Shown one piece after another: positions 35,654 to 43,435 of a stretch of DNA of 64,000 nucleotides; position 1 is the stretch's first letter; every line of letters begins with the position of its first letter. This DNA comes from Chlorobiaceae bacterium (lineage in GTDB: Bacteria; Bacteroidota; Chlorobiia; Chlorobiales; Chlorobiaceae), in assembly GCA_013334335.1 (NCBI GenBank), contig JAAXXR010000003.1, positions 1-64,000 on the forward strand. The letters are read 5' to 3'. Both the position numbers and the translations under genes were made by a program. Under the pieces are notes generated by a model, which ran no database searches, had not been told where the DNA came from, and worked only from the letters and a program-made list of their open reading frames with translations.

Positions 35654-37003
35654 ATGAAACATGTCGTGATCGTCGGAGGCGGATTTGCTGGACTCAACGT
35701 TGCCAGGGAGCTGGGCAACAAACGCGGGGTCAGGGTCACGCTTCTCGACAAGCACAATTTTCATCTGTTTCAGCCGCTACTCTACCAGGTCGCCATGGCC
35801 GCGCTCAACGCAGGCGAGATCGCCTACCCGTTGCGCATGATGCTGTCGAAGTACAAGAACGTCACCGTCCTGAAGGGAATCGTCAAGACGGTCGATCCAT
35901 TCACCAATACCATATTCACCGATTTCGGCGAGCTGACCTACGATACCCTCGTCATGGCCTGCGGCACGAAACACCACTATTTTGGGCATAACGAATGGGA
36001 GGAGTTCGCGCCCGGCCTGAAAACGATTGCCCAGGCCGCCGAAATCCGAAGACGGGTCATGGAGGCGTATGAAAACGCCGAGCGCTCCCAGAATCCCGAA
36101 GAAAAAAGGAAACTTCTGACCTTCGTGGTTGTCGGTGGAGGCCCCACCGGTGTCGAACTTGCCGGATCTATCGGTGAAATGAGCCGGCACTACCTGTCGA
36201 AATATTTCAAGAATATCGACCCCAAGCAGGTCCGGATTTTCATTGCCCATTCGGCGCCCCGCATTTTGCAGACGTTCTCTGCTGAACTTACCGACAAAGC
36301 CACCCGCGCGCTCGCCGAGCTCGGGGTCGAAGTGCTGTCCTGCTGCACGGTCACCAGCATTGATGCAGACGGAGTACTCATCGGGAGCGAAAGGATCGAT
36401 GCCGGGACGGTGCTGTGGGCCGCTGGAGTCAGGGCAACAAGCATCGGGAAAACCATCGGATTCGAAACCGACAGAAGCGGCAGGATCATCGTAGCCGAAG
36501 ACCTGAGCGTACCGGGCCATCCCGACATTTTTGCCGGAGGCGACCAGGCCCATTTCGAGTTTCCCGACGGGAACATCCTTCCTGGCCTGGCGTCCGTCGC
36601 GCTTCAAGAGGGTCAGGCCATCGGCAGGAACATCCTCAACGACATGCAGGGAAAACCCCGCAAACCATTTGTCTACAAGGACAAGGGACAGATGGCGACC
36701 ATCGGTAAAAACATAGCTATTGCCGAGAGAGGTCAGGTCAGGCTGTCAGGCATACCTGCATGGATCATCTGGCTTGCCGTCCACCTCTATTACCTCAGTG
36801 GCGCCAAACACCGGATATTCGTGCTGTTGCAATGGGGCTGGTCATACTTCACCTTCGGTCATGGAGCCCGCATCGTCAACAAGGAGTGGCGGTTTTATCC
36901 CACCGTTCCTGAAAAGGCCGAGCCCGCAGAAAAAGAGGAGCTGGTATCCGACAGCGCGTGCGCACTTCCATCCGGGGATGCTGACGGCAAGACCCGGCAG
37001 TAA
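35654..37003 (+). CDS. ndh: Type II NADH:quinone dehydrogenase (Ndh-2)
   Basis: A 449-residue FAD-dependent peripheral membrane enzyme that transfers electrons from NADH to quinone without pumping protons. The FAD-binding Rossmann motif is HVVIVGGGFAGLNVA at the N-terminus and the NAD(P) motif VVVGGGPTGVELAGSI lies near residue 160. The quinone/flavin-site segment is DIFAGGDQAHFEF. The C-terminal region (WIIWLAVHLYYLSGAKHR, ILLQWGWSYFTF-like) is the amphipathic membrane anchor typical of Ndh-2, followed by a polar tail of about 35 residues. In an anaerobic phototroph it would connect NADH to the menaquinone pool. Confidence 0.92.
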   Translation: MKHVVIVGGGFAGLNVARELGNKRGVRVTLLDKHNFHLFQPLLYQVAMAALNAGEIAYPLRMMLSKYKNVTVLKGIVKTVDPFTNTIFTDFGELTYDTLVMACGTKHHYFGHNEWEEFAPGLKTIAQAAEIRRRVMEAYENAERSQNPEEKRKLLTFVVVGGGPTGVELAGSIGEMSRHYLSKYFKNIDPKQVRIFIAHSAPRILQTFSAELTDKATRALAELGVEVLSCCTVTSIDADGVLIGSERIDAGTVLWAAGVRATSIGKTIGFETDRSGRIIVAEDLSVPGHPDIFAGGDQAHFEFPDGNILPGLASVALQEGQAIGRNILNDMQGKPRKPFVYKDKGQMATIGKNIAIAERGQVRLSGIPAWIIWLAVHLYYLSGAKHRIFVLLQWGWSYFTFGHGARIVNKEWRFYPTVPEKAEPAEKEELVSDSACALPSGDADGKTRQ

Positions 37004-37036
37004 AAAAGAAAGCCGAAGGAAGGCGTTCCCCCGGCT
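37002..37036 (-). terminator. Rho-independent terminator for the 37072-37428 gene
   Basis: Read on the minus strand, a stem AGCCGGGGGAA pairing with TTCCTTCGGCT (one bulge) is followed by TTCTTTTTT. It lies 35 nt after the stop of the minus-strand secreted protein gene and overlaps the end of ndh. Confidence 0.8.
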
Positions 37037-37071
37037 CTCCTTATGGTACAGCCCCATCGCATGCAGTTCGT

Positions 37072-37428
37072 TCAATAGGTGATCGTCACATTGATCGAAC
37101 AGGAGTTGACGCCATCCCTGATATTCGGGATGATCCGGTAACTGCCGGCGGGAATTGAGTATCCTCTTGCCTGCCCTACGGAATCGAAGTTCTTGACAAG
37201 GGTGCCGGATTCGGTCTCGATCCAGAAACCGCTGGCCCCATTGGGCTCAATATTGCTGATCGTTCCGGTGGCCGGGAGGGTGAAAAGCTGACCGTGAATT
37301 TCAGCGTTATGACCCGGATAACCCCTGCTTTGGCGGCCGGTTCCGTTGACGGTACCCGCAAAGGAGACTGCAGAACAGAGCAGCATGGCCAGGAGGGCGA
37401 CGGACAAGAGCAGAAAACGTTTTTGCAT
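37072..37428 (-). CDS. Small secreted protein of unknown function
   Basis: A 118-residue protein with a clear signal peptide (MQKRFLLLSVALLAMLLCSA, cleavage near SFA) and a mature domain of about 95 residues rich in Gly, Asn, Ser and Thr. The mature part looks all-beta (GTISNIEPNGASGFWIETE, then YSIPAGSYRIIPN), with a single cysteine near the C-terminus. ATG 37428 is chosen for the signal peptide; the frame runs open to 37557 without meaning. No family is recognised. It has its own terminator. Confidence 0.75.
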   Translation of the reverse strand: MQKRFLLLSVALLAMLLCSAVSFAGTVNGTGRQSRGYPGHNAEIHGQLFTLPATGTISNIEPNGASGFWIETESGTLVKNFDSVGQARGYSIPAGSYRIIPNIRDGVNSCSINVTITY

Positions 37429-37563
37429 GATGTGGAACTCCAGTTGATGATTTTGAAAACAATCAAGGTCGGGGAGAAGCGAAAAGATACATAAATCACA
37501 AGAATACCGCATAGTAGCAACCAGCGTCCTCCCTGAAGCTCCGGGAGGCCTCCTCACTTCATC

Positions 37564-37662
37564 TCACCCGCTCCCCAACCCGTTCGAGCCCTTCGATGTA
37601 AGCCATACGCCGGCGACCAGCCCGCAGGCCAACCTGAACGGCAACACGAGCATGGATCCCAT
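37564..37662 (-). CDS. Candidate 32-residue single-helix membrane peptide
   Basis: An ATG 2 nt after the stop of the channel-like gene opens a 32-codon frame (MGSMLVLPFRLACGLVAGVW at the N-terminus) with one hydrophobic helix and a short polar tail. It is too short to be assigned by similarity. The tight spacing suggests coupling to the channel-like gene, but chance cannot be excluded. Confidence 0.3.
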   Translation of the reverse strand: MGSMLVLPFRLACGLVAGVWLTSKGSNGLGSG

Positions 37663-37664
37663 CT

Positions 37665-38042
37665 TCAATCGTTCGCATCCGGCCGCCCTCCGGATCCCTG
37701 GGACTCCTCCCAGTGAAACCGGTGCATGATCCGGTGGACGACCGGGGCTAACATGATGCTCATAATGACGATGAACACCAGCCCGGAATAGAGTGCGAAC
37801 ACACCCGCAAACAGCTTTCCCTGTTCACTCAGCCCTCCAGTCTTGACCGGGCCCATGCCGCCGAGAAGCATGGCTGCGTTCAGAAAGGCGTCAAGCATCG
37901 TCATCTTTTCCGTACTCATGTAACCGGCAATGCCGATCAGGAGTGACAAAGCGACAATCGTTAACGCAAACGCCGCGTGCTTCAACATGCGCAACAGAAA
38001 TCTGCCTGGGGAAACAGGCGAAACATAACGGTGTTCGTACAT
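37665..38042 (-). CDS. Two-helix pore-loop (ion channel-like) membrane protein with altered filter
   Basis: A 125-residue protein with an excellent AGGAGG 5 nt before ATG 38042. It has two helices, AAFALTIVALSLLIGIAGYM and LYSGLVFIVIMSIMLAPVV, separated by a loop of pore-helix type, DAFLNAAMLLGGMGPV. The layout matches the helix-pore-helix unit of small potassium channels, but GGMGPV stands where the TVGYG filter would be. I recall similar unnamed proteins in proteobacteria with the same GGMGP stretch, so it is probably a conserved family of unknown ion specificity. The C-terminus is polar (HWEESQGSGGRPDAND). Confidence 0.75.
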   Translation of the reverse strand: MYEHRYVSPVSPGRFLLRMLKHAAFALTIVALSLLIGIAGYMSTEKMTMLDAFLNAAMLLGGMGPVKTGGLSEQGKLFAGVFALYSGLVFIVIMSIMLAPVVHRIMHRFHWEESQGSGGRPDAND

Positions 38043-38112
38043 GGTGCCTCCTTTACGTTTCCGGCAATTGTCGGTGCATTCACAGGAAGATGAAGAGCTG
38101 ACTCGAGCCGTC

Positions 38113-38532
38113 TCAGAGAACGGGAAACACCGGAGGCTCCCAATCATCGACGAGGTCCCAGTCCCGTCCCCTGATCTCCCCCGGCTCAGTTCCCTTCAGA
38201 TACACGGTTTGCGAAACCATATCCACCCCAAGCCAGTCGCACGGCATCCCCGTACCCCCGGCCCCCCCTTCAAAGACGCACACATCCTTCCAGTATCTCT
38301 GACCATCTTTTTCCGCAGAGCACTCGAATCCGAGCTTCCACCACTCCCCGAGCAGGGCCTCCATTGCCGGGCGATTCATGGCGCCATCCCGAAACAGCCG
38401 GTCATCGAACCAGACCCGTCCACCGATCGCCGGCTGGTGATCGATCAGGCACTGCTCCCATCCGCCAGGGTACTTCTCCTCAATGGTCGAAATCGGAACG
38501 ATCAAATCGAGAAACTCGGTCATTATCGCCAT
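38113..38532 (-). CDS. Conserved-looking hypothetical protein
   Basis: A 139-residue soluble acidic protein beginning MAIMTEFLDLIVPISTIEEK. It is rich in Trp and Gly (GGWEQCLIDHQPAIGG; GEWWKLGFECSAEKDGQRYW), lacks a signal peptide or membrane helix, and ends DDWEPPVFPVL. The open frame continues upstream to 38952, but that part is the out-of-frame shadow of the next gene. No family was recognised. It follows the NAD(P)-binding protein gene by 70 nt on the same strand. Confidence 0.65.
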   Translation of the reverse strand: MAIMTEFLDLIVPISTIEEKYPGGWEQCLIDHQPAIGGRVWFDDRLFRDGAMNRPAMEALLGEWWKLGFECSAEKDGQRYWKDVCVFEGGAGGTGMPCDWLGVDMVSQTVYLKGTEPGEIRGRDWDLVDDWEPPVFPVL

Positions 38533-38602
38533 AGCTGGTTTACTCTCGTTACGTTGGGGAGGCCACAACACGAGTGGCCTCCAATCCTGTCCGGTCAGGC
38601 CG

Positions 38603-39481
38603 TCAGGTTGCGAGCGCCTTGCACTGCACGAAGAAATCCCGCAACCGGTGCGTTCCGTACTTCGGGGAAACGATGTCGATCCTGCTGAGCGTCGTCGCAA
38701 AGAGCGCCACGTCATGCACATCCCGGTTGAACAACCCCACTCCGGCGACCAGCCCGTCGGCAAGCCAGAATGGCAACGGAAGCAGCATCGGCTGGTTCCC
38801 GGCGATCTCGATTGCCAGATCGACCATTTCACGGTAGGTGAAAACTTCGGGGCCACCAACCTCAACCTCCCGTTCAGATCCCTCTGCCGCGTCGACACAA
38901 ACCTTGGCCAGATCGGCACCATGAATTGGATTCTGGCGCTGATAACCATCACCTACCCAGAACATGAACCCCTTGAGAGCCCGGGAGACGAACTGGCCGA
39001 TCTCTGAAAAATAGCCGTTCGGGCGGATAACCGCACTCTCGATCCTGGCGGCCTGCAACTCCCTGACGAACTTCTCATGCGCCTGGACATTCGGGATGTT
39101 CATCATCCGGTGCGCATCGAACACCGACACATACACGAACTTCGGGACACCTGCCTTCAGGGCCTGTTCGAGAATGTTCATGTTCCCCTGGTAGTCCACA
39201 TCGAAATTCGTATGCACGAAATCCGGTTTGATCATGCCGAGCGACGAAAAAACCACGTCGATACCCTCACCTATCCCGGCAAGGGTTTCCGGTTTGGTGG
39301 CATCGGCAAAAAACACCTCGTCGACCAGATTGTCGATGGAGGGTGCAAGCCAGGGCCCCGGCTGCTTGAACTTCTCGTGGTTGCGCACCAGGGCACGCAC
39401 CCAGTAACCGCGATTCTTGAACTCCTGGACGGCATAGCGCCCCAGATAGCCCGTTGCACCGGCGACAAGTACCTTCTTCAT
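38603..39481 (-). CDS. NAD(P)-binding protein, NmrA-like/atypical SDR family
   Basis: A 292-residue Rossmann-fold protein with the dinucleotide motif VLVAGATGYLGRYAVQEF at the N-terminus, a downstream DVVFSSLG segment, and VYVSVFDAH in place of the catalytic Tyr-Lys region of classical SDRs, as in atypical SDRs. The family includes transcriptional redox sensors (NmrA), isoflavone reductases and the divinyl-chlorophyllide reductase BciA of green sulfur bacteria. This protein is shorter than I would expect for BciA and lacks segments I associate with it, so a pigment role is only one possibility. The substrate is unknown. Confidence 0.85.
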   Translation of the reverse strand: MKKVLVAGATGYLGRYAVQEFKNRGYWVRALVRNHEKFKQPGPWLAPSIDNLVDEVFFADATKPETLAGIGEGIDVVFSSLGMIKPDFVHTNFDVDYQGNMNILEQALKAGVPKFVYVSVFDAHRMMNIPNVQAHEKFVRELQAARIESAVIRPNGYFSEIGQFVSRALKGFMFWVGDGYQRQNPIHGADLAKVCVDAAEGSEREVEVGGPEVFTYREMVDLAIEIAGNQPMLLPLPFWLADGLVAGVGLFNRDVHDVALFATTLSRIDIVSPKYGTHRLRDFFVQCKALAT

Positions 39482-40096
39482 TGATTCTGCTGATAGAGTT
39501 GAAAAATAGTCCCGAACGATTGCGATAATCGTAATAAAATCATTTTTCAGCTGATGTTGCGCCGGGGTTGTGCGTAATTGAGGAGGTGGGGGGAGTCGTG
39601 CGCTTTCGGAAGGGAACCCGCCGCCGGATCACGCTCCGGACACGGCATGCGGTTCGCCTGCCGGCCTCTGGTAGACAATGGCATGGACAACAACAAACCA
39701 GCGAAGAGGAAGGCCATCCTTCAGCACTTCGTCTTGATGTTCTGTGGCAGACGATCCACCAGTTGACGGTGAAAAGGTTATCGGGCATGATCAGGAACAA
39801 CGGATACCCGACTGAACTCCGGTAGGCTTGCTGGCCGGTAACTGAAACGCCCAACTGCAAAATACGGTAAGGGCTGTCCGATTGCACCACTGCGTGATAC
39901 AAGCAAAATCATCCGTATATCCCGGGAGGTGCCTGAACATGGTTACGTTTCGTGAAACAAGATCGCAGAATCCGGAGGCTCTTCGGTCGAAGTGCTGGAA
40001 TCTGCCCGGCGTCACCTATATTCACCTGTCAACGTACGAATATTCCGAGTCACCTGATAACCACCCGACCTCATTCATCAGCCACGGCACCTATCC
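39482..40096. other. Gene-free region of 615 nt with a doubtful small ORF
   Basis: No confident gene. A plus-strand frame 39568-39825 (85 codons) contains a GTG preceded by AGGAGG at about 11 nt, giving a 75-residue Arg/Gln-rich product (VRFRKGTRRRITLRTRHAV at the start), without recognised similarity. A minus-strand frame of 120 codons overlaps it. Either may be debris of an older gene. Confidence 0.3.
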
Positions 40097-41116
40097 ATGA
40101 ACACCATCAGCGAAAACCTTGAACCGTCACTTCATAAAAGAAAATTGAAGAAGATCGCCGTCTTCACCTCTGGAGGTGACGCCCCAGGAATGAATGCGGC
40201 AATACGCGCAGTCACCCGTGCCGCTCTGGCAAACAAGCTCAAGGTCGTAGGCATCCGCCGTGGTTACCAGGGCATGATCGAGGGCGATTTCATCCCGCTC
40301 AAATCCTCCGATGTCAGCGGGATCCTGCAACTTGGCGGTACCATACTCAAAACCGCCCGCAGCGAGGAGTTCAGAACCCCGGAAGGCAGGTTCAAAGCCT
40401 ATCAACAACTGAAAAACGCACAGATCGACGCCGTTGTCGTCATCGGAGGCGATGGCTCTTTCACCGGCGCCCAGGTGATGTCAAAGGAGTACGAGATCTC
40501 CTTTGTCGGCATTCCCGGCACCATTGACAACGACATGTACGGTACAGATTACACCATCGGCTACGAAACCGCCCTGAACACGGTTGTCGAGGCGGTCGAC
40601 AAAATCAGGGAGACCGCACGCTCCCATGGCCGGATTTTCTTTGTCGAGGTCATGGGGCGCGAAGCCGGACTGCTCGCCCTGACCAGCGGCATCGCTTGTG
40701 GCGCAGAGGTAATCCTCATCCCTGAATCCACCGTGCAGACCGAGGAGCTGAACAGCTTCCTCAGGAAAGGTTACAAGAGCAAGGAGAGCAGCGGGATCGT
40801 CATCGTCGCCGAGGGCGATCAGAGCGGGGGCGCGATGTGCATCGCCGAAGAGGCCCGCAAAGCGCATCCCGACCTCGATGTGCGTGTCTCCGTTCTCGGC
40901 CATATCCAGAGGGGCGGAAGCCCCGCGGCCAAAGACCGGGTGAATGCGACCCGGATGGGTGTCGCCGCCGTCGATGCCCTGCTCGATGACCAGCACAGTG
41001 TCATGATCGGCATAGCCAACGAGAAAATCGTGCTGGTCCCCTTCAACAAAGCCGTCAAGCTGAACCACGTCATCGATACCAACCTGATCGAAATTCACCG
41101 CCTGCTGAACCGTTAG
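40097..41116 (+). CDS. pfkA: ATP-dependent 6-phosphofructokinase
   Basis: A 339-residue group A phosphofructokinase that phosphorylates fructose 6-phosphate to the 1,6-bisphosphate. Motifs: FTSGGDAPGMNAAIR (ATP site), VVIGGDGSFTGA (Mg/ATP; the Gly after Asp indicates ATP rather than diphosphate use), GIPGTIDNDMYGTDYTIG (catalytic loop with Gly rather than the Lys of PPi enzymes), MGREAGLLAL and GHIQRGGSP. A nonconserved N-terminal extension of about 18 residues precedes the fold. The presence of PFK in an autotroph fits glycogen breakdown in the dark; a GH13 glucan enzyme is also in the window. Confidence 0.96.
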   Translation: MNTISENLEPSLHKRKLKKIAVFTSGGDAPGMNAAIRAVTRAALANKLKVVGIRRGYQGMIEGDFIPLKSSDVSGILQLGGTILKTARSEEFRTPEGRFKAYQQLKNAQIDAVVVIGGDGSFTGAQVMSKEYEISFVGIPGTIDNDMYGTDYTIGYETALNTVVEAVDKIRETARSHGRIFFVEVMGREAGLLALTSGIACGAEVILIPESTVQTEELNSFLRKGYKSKESSGIVIVAEGDQSGGAMCIAEEARKAHPDLDVRVSVLGHIQRGGSPAAKDRVNATRMGVAAVDALLDDQHSVMIGIANEKIVLVPFNKAVKLNHVIDTNLIEIHRLLNR

Positions 41117-41435
41117 CGCCACAGACCATACTCCGGGCGCATTGGAATTGCCGCGTCAACTCCGATACCCCAAGCCTGTTCATGAGATGCAGCGCCATGC
41201 GGACAAGGCAACCGGCTGGCAACTGTCCGGAACGGTCCTGAGTTTGTGATGCTCGCTATTGTTTGATACCTTCCAGATAACGGGCGAGCCCATACACCTC
41301 CTCGACTGCGCTGCACGAGCTTTCAGGACCTTTCGCCCGCGTCATCCCCCAGACAGGCTCATCAGCAAATCCGTCCAGTAGGCCGGATTGCCAGGAAGTC
41401 CACAGAACCGGGCAAGCAAGGGGGGACGTTCAACC
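41117..41435. other. Intergenic region with a possible short minus-strand frame (41256-41345)
   Basis: 319 nt with no confident gene. On the minus strand a frame open through about 55 codons ends at 41256; from its internal ATG 41345 it encodes 29 residues (KGPESSCSAVEEVYGLARYL) with protein-like composition. It may be the 3' remnant of a lost gene. AGGGGGG precedes the next plus-strand start by about 10 nt. Confidence 0.3.
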
Positions 41436-42269
41436 ATGGCTTACAGAATCATCAAGGGCACATTCCACGTCAGGGGCTATTCTCCCGATGGGGATTCCGT
41501 ACGTTTTCGCGCTTTCGACGAAAACACCTGGAACTTCCTGACATGGAATAACCGTAAGGAGCAGCAGAAAGAGTTCAAGCAGCTGCGGTTCGAAGGCATT
41601 GATGCGGTCGAAACCCATTACGAAGAGTCCCACCAGCCAAGATCTTTCGGCCTTGCAGCGATGGAGGTCATGCTGGGCATGATCGGGATCTCCGAAATCG
41701 TCTACAACCTCAACATCACCACCATACTGAAAGCGGGCGACGCAACCCCAGGCTACCTCGCGGTCATCGGCATTGATGCCTACCATAGGCCCGTCACCCT
41801 CGTTTTCAACGGCGACACGACCTTGCCCGACGGCAGCGAAGTGACATTCTCCGATCTTGATATCGATCGTTCGGTGAACCTGCAACTGCTCCGCCATGGC
41901 CTGGTCTACCCGACATTCTACAACAGCATGCCTGCGGAAATGATCGAGCGATTCTCGAACGAAACGATTCAGGCAAGATCAAACAAGGTCGGCATCTGGG
42001 CGCTCGACCGGACAGGCGACTTCATTTTCTGGAATCGTGAAACGATCAAGGACGACATCGTCATCCTGCCCAAACTCTTCCGCCGTCTGACCGGTTTTCT
42101 CGGCGCAAGGGGAAGTTTTGATGAATTGAAAGAGTACCTGCTTTCACAGAACGATCGGCTGACCCTGAGAAGCACCGGCACAAAAACCACGCTGGGCAAG
42201 CTCATCGAGGTCGATGACCGGCGGGTTCGGCTCGCTGTACCAGTCGAAGAGATGATTTTCAAACCCTGA
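41436..42269 (+). CDS. Staphylococcal nuclease-like (SNase) domain protein
   Basis: A 277-residue protein whose first 200 residues resemble the SNase/thermonuclease OB-fold. The catalytic trio appears conserved: Arg and Glu in LRFEGIDAVETHY and a second Arg in DAYHRPVTLVF. A central insert of about 30 residues after the first motif (SFGLAAMEVMLGMIGISEIV) is longer than in the small secreted nucleases. The C-terminal 75 residues form a helical-plus-strand tail (KLFRRLTGFLGARGSFDELK). There is no signal peptide, so it should act inside the cell. The start at ATG 41436 is preferred over the open frame at 41388 because of the purine-rich site. It is followed 4 nt later by a sirtuin gene. Confidence 0.8.
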   Translation: MAYRIIKGTFHVRGYSPDGDSVRFRAFDENTWNFLTWNNRKEQQKEFKQLRFEGIDAVETHYEESHQPRSFGLAAMEVMLGMIGISEIVYNLNITTILKAGDATPGYLAVIGIDAYHRPVTLVFNGDTTLPDGSEVTFSDLDIDRSVNLQLLRHGLVYPTFYNSMPAEMIERFSNETIQARSNKVGIWALDRTGDFIFWNRETIKDDIVILPKLFRRLTGFLGARGSFDELKEYLLSQNDRLTLRSTGTKTTLGKLIEVDDRRVRLAVPVEEMIFKP

Positions 42270-42273
42270 AGGG

Positions 42274-42993
42274 ATGAACCACGCCCAACCATTCGACCCC
42301 TCGGCATATCGGCTGATCGTCTTCTTCACCGGCGCCGGCATGTCGGCCGAAAGCGGCGTGCCCACCTACCGCGGCAAGGGAGGCGTCTGGGAACAGTACG
42401 ACTTCGAAACGTACGCCTGCCAGCGGGCTTTCGAGCGCGATCCTGAAAAGGTGCTTGAATTCCATGAACTCCGGCGCCGCGCAGTGCTCGACTGCCAGCC
42501 TCATGATGGGCACCGGACGATCGCCGGCATGCCGCAAGCCTGCGTGGTCACCCAGAACATCGACGGCATGCACCAGCGTGCGGGTTCGCGAAACGTGATC
42601 GAGCTCCACGGCAGCCTCTGGCGCCTGCGTTGCGAAACGTGCAAATCGGTGAAAGAAGATGTCGGCAGGCGGTATGAGTCACGCCGCTGCGGTTGCGGCG
42701 ACTGGCTCAGGCCCGACATCACCTGGTTCGGAGACCTGCTCGACGAAAAGGTCATGCGACAGGCCTCCGCACGCATCGCCTCCTGCGACCTTTTCGTCAG
42801 CATCGGCACCTCCGGCACCGTCTGGCCGGCCGCAGGATTTCCGGCACTCGCGCGGGAAGCCGGAGCCGTTTGCGTCGAAATCAACCCTGAGCCGACAGCA
42901 TCGAACCGCTACGATCTCGTCATCAGCCAATCCGCCTGCACTGCGCTGACTGGACTTTTCAACCCCGGCAAGCGGGATGACGCACGGACATGA
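42274..42993 (+). CDS. cobB: Sirtuin-type NAD-dependent protein deacylase (CobB-like, class III)
   Basis: A 239-residue SIR2 enzyme that removes acyl groups from protein lysines using NAD. Motifs: FFTGAGMSAESGVPTYRG (NAD site), VVTQNIDGMHQRAG, catalytic His in IELHGSLWRL, zinc ligands CETCKS and the later Cys pair in RRCGCGDW, then RPDITWFGDLLD and SIGTSGTVWPAAGF. In class III sirtuins a Tyr-x-x-Arg pair reads acidic acyl groups such as succinyl. Here the aligned segment is VLEFHELRRRAV, so Arg is kept but Tyr is replaced by His. It starts 4 nt after the SNase-like gene and is presumably in the same operon. Confidence 0.93.
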   Translation: MNHAQPFDPSAYRLIVFFTGAGMSAESGVPTYRGKGGVWEQYDFETYACQRAFERDPEKVLEFHELRRRAVLDCQPHDGHRTIAGMPQACVVTQNIDGMHQRAGSRNVIELHGSLWRLRCETCKSVKEDVGRRYESRRCGCGDWLRPDITWFGDLLDEKVMRQASARIASCDLFVSIGTSGTVWPAAGFPALAREAGAVCVEINPEPTASNRYDLVISQSACTALTGLFNPGKRDDART

Positions 42994-43435
42994 CCCATTG
43001 CGAAACCATCCGGTTCAACATGAAGGGATTTTCCAGTATGCGCCGGCACTCGTAGAGGATCTCCGGTCGAAACCCGAACAGCTCGTTCCGTGCGCCGAAC
43101 CCGGCCGTCACCCGGAAACCCGGGAAGAGGACAATGGCTTCCCGTACCTTCGGGCATCGCTGATGGGGCCTTCCGACACGATTCCCTTCAAGGGCAGCCG
43201 TCTTTCACCCAGCTCCTGGCGGCAAATCACCTTCATCAAGAACGACAACCGCCCACGCAACCGGGAGTGCCTCGTCATGCTTGTCGGTGAACGGGGATAA
43301 ATAAATGCACGACTCCGGCGCTCTTCCGGAACGATCTTCGCCATTCGTGTGTTTCCCTGCAAGGGTCGTGCTGCAATAAAGACGTAACCGTAGCTTTCCC
43401 CGCCTGCGTCAACCGTTCAACCCGAGGATTCGATC
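42994..43435. other. Gene-free region of 442 nt, possibly a decayed gene
   Basis: No confident gene. The plus-strand frame from ATG 42991 reads MTHCETIRFNMKGFSSMRRH and then meets a stop. Beyond it the same frame is open again to a further stop near 43160, with protein-like composition. This pattern of interrupted frames suggests a pseudogene but no family was recognised. A different plus-strand frame of 107 codons (42977-43300) crosses it. Confidence 0.3.

Noticed and set aside
38533-38952. N-terminal extension of the 38113-38532 frame
   Set aside because: This part is the out-of-frame shadow of the NAD(P)-binding protein gene; the real start is ATG 38532.
38603-39481. Identification as BciA (8-vinyl reductase)
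   Set aside because: The Rossmann motif fits, but length and internal motifs do not match what I know of BciA well enough to use the name.
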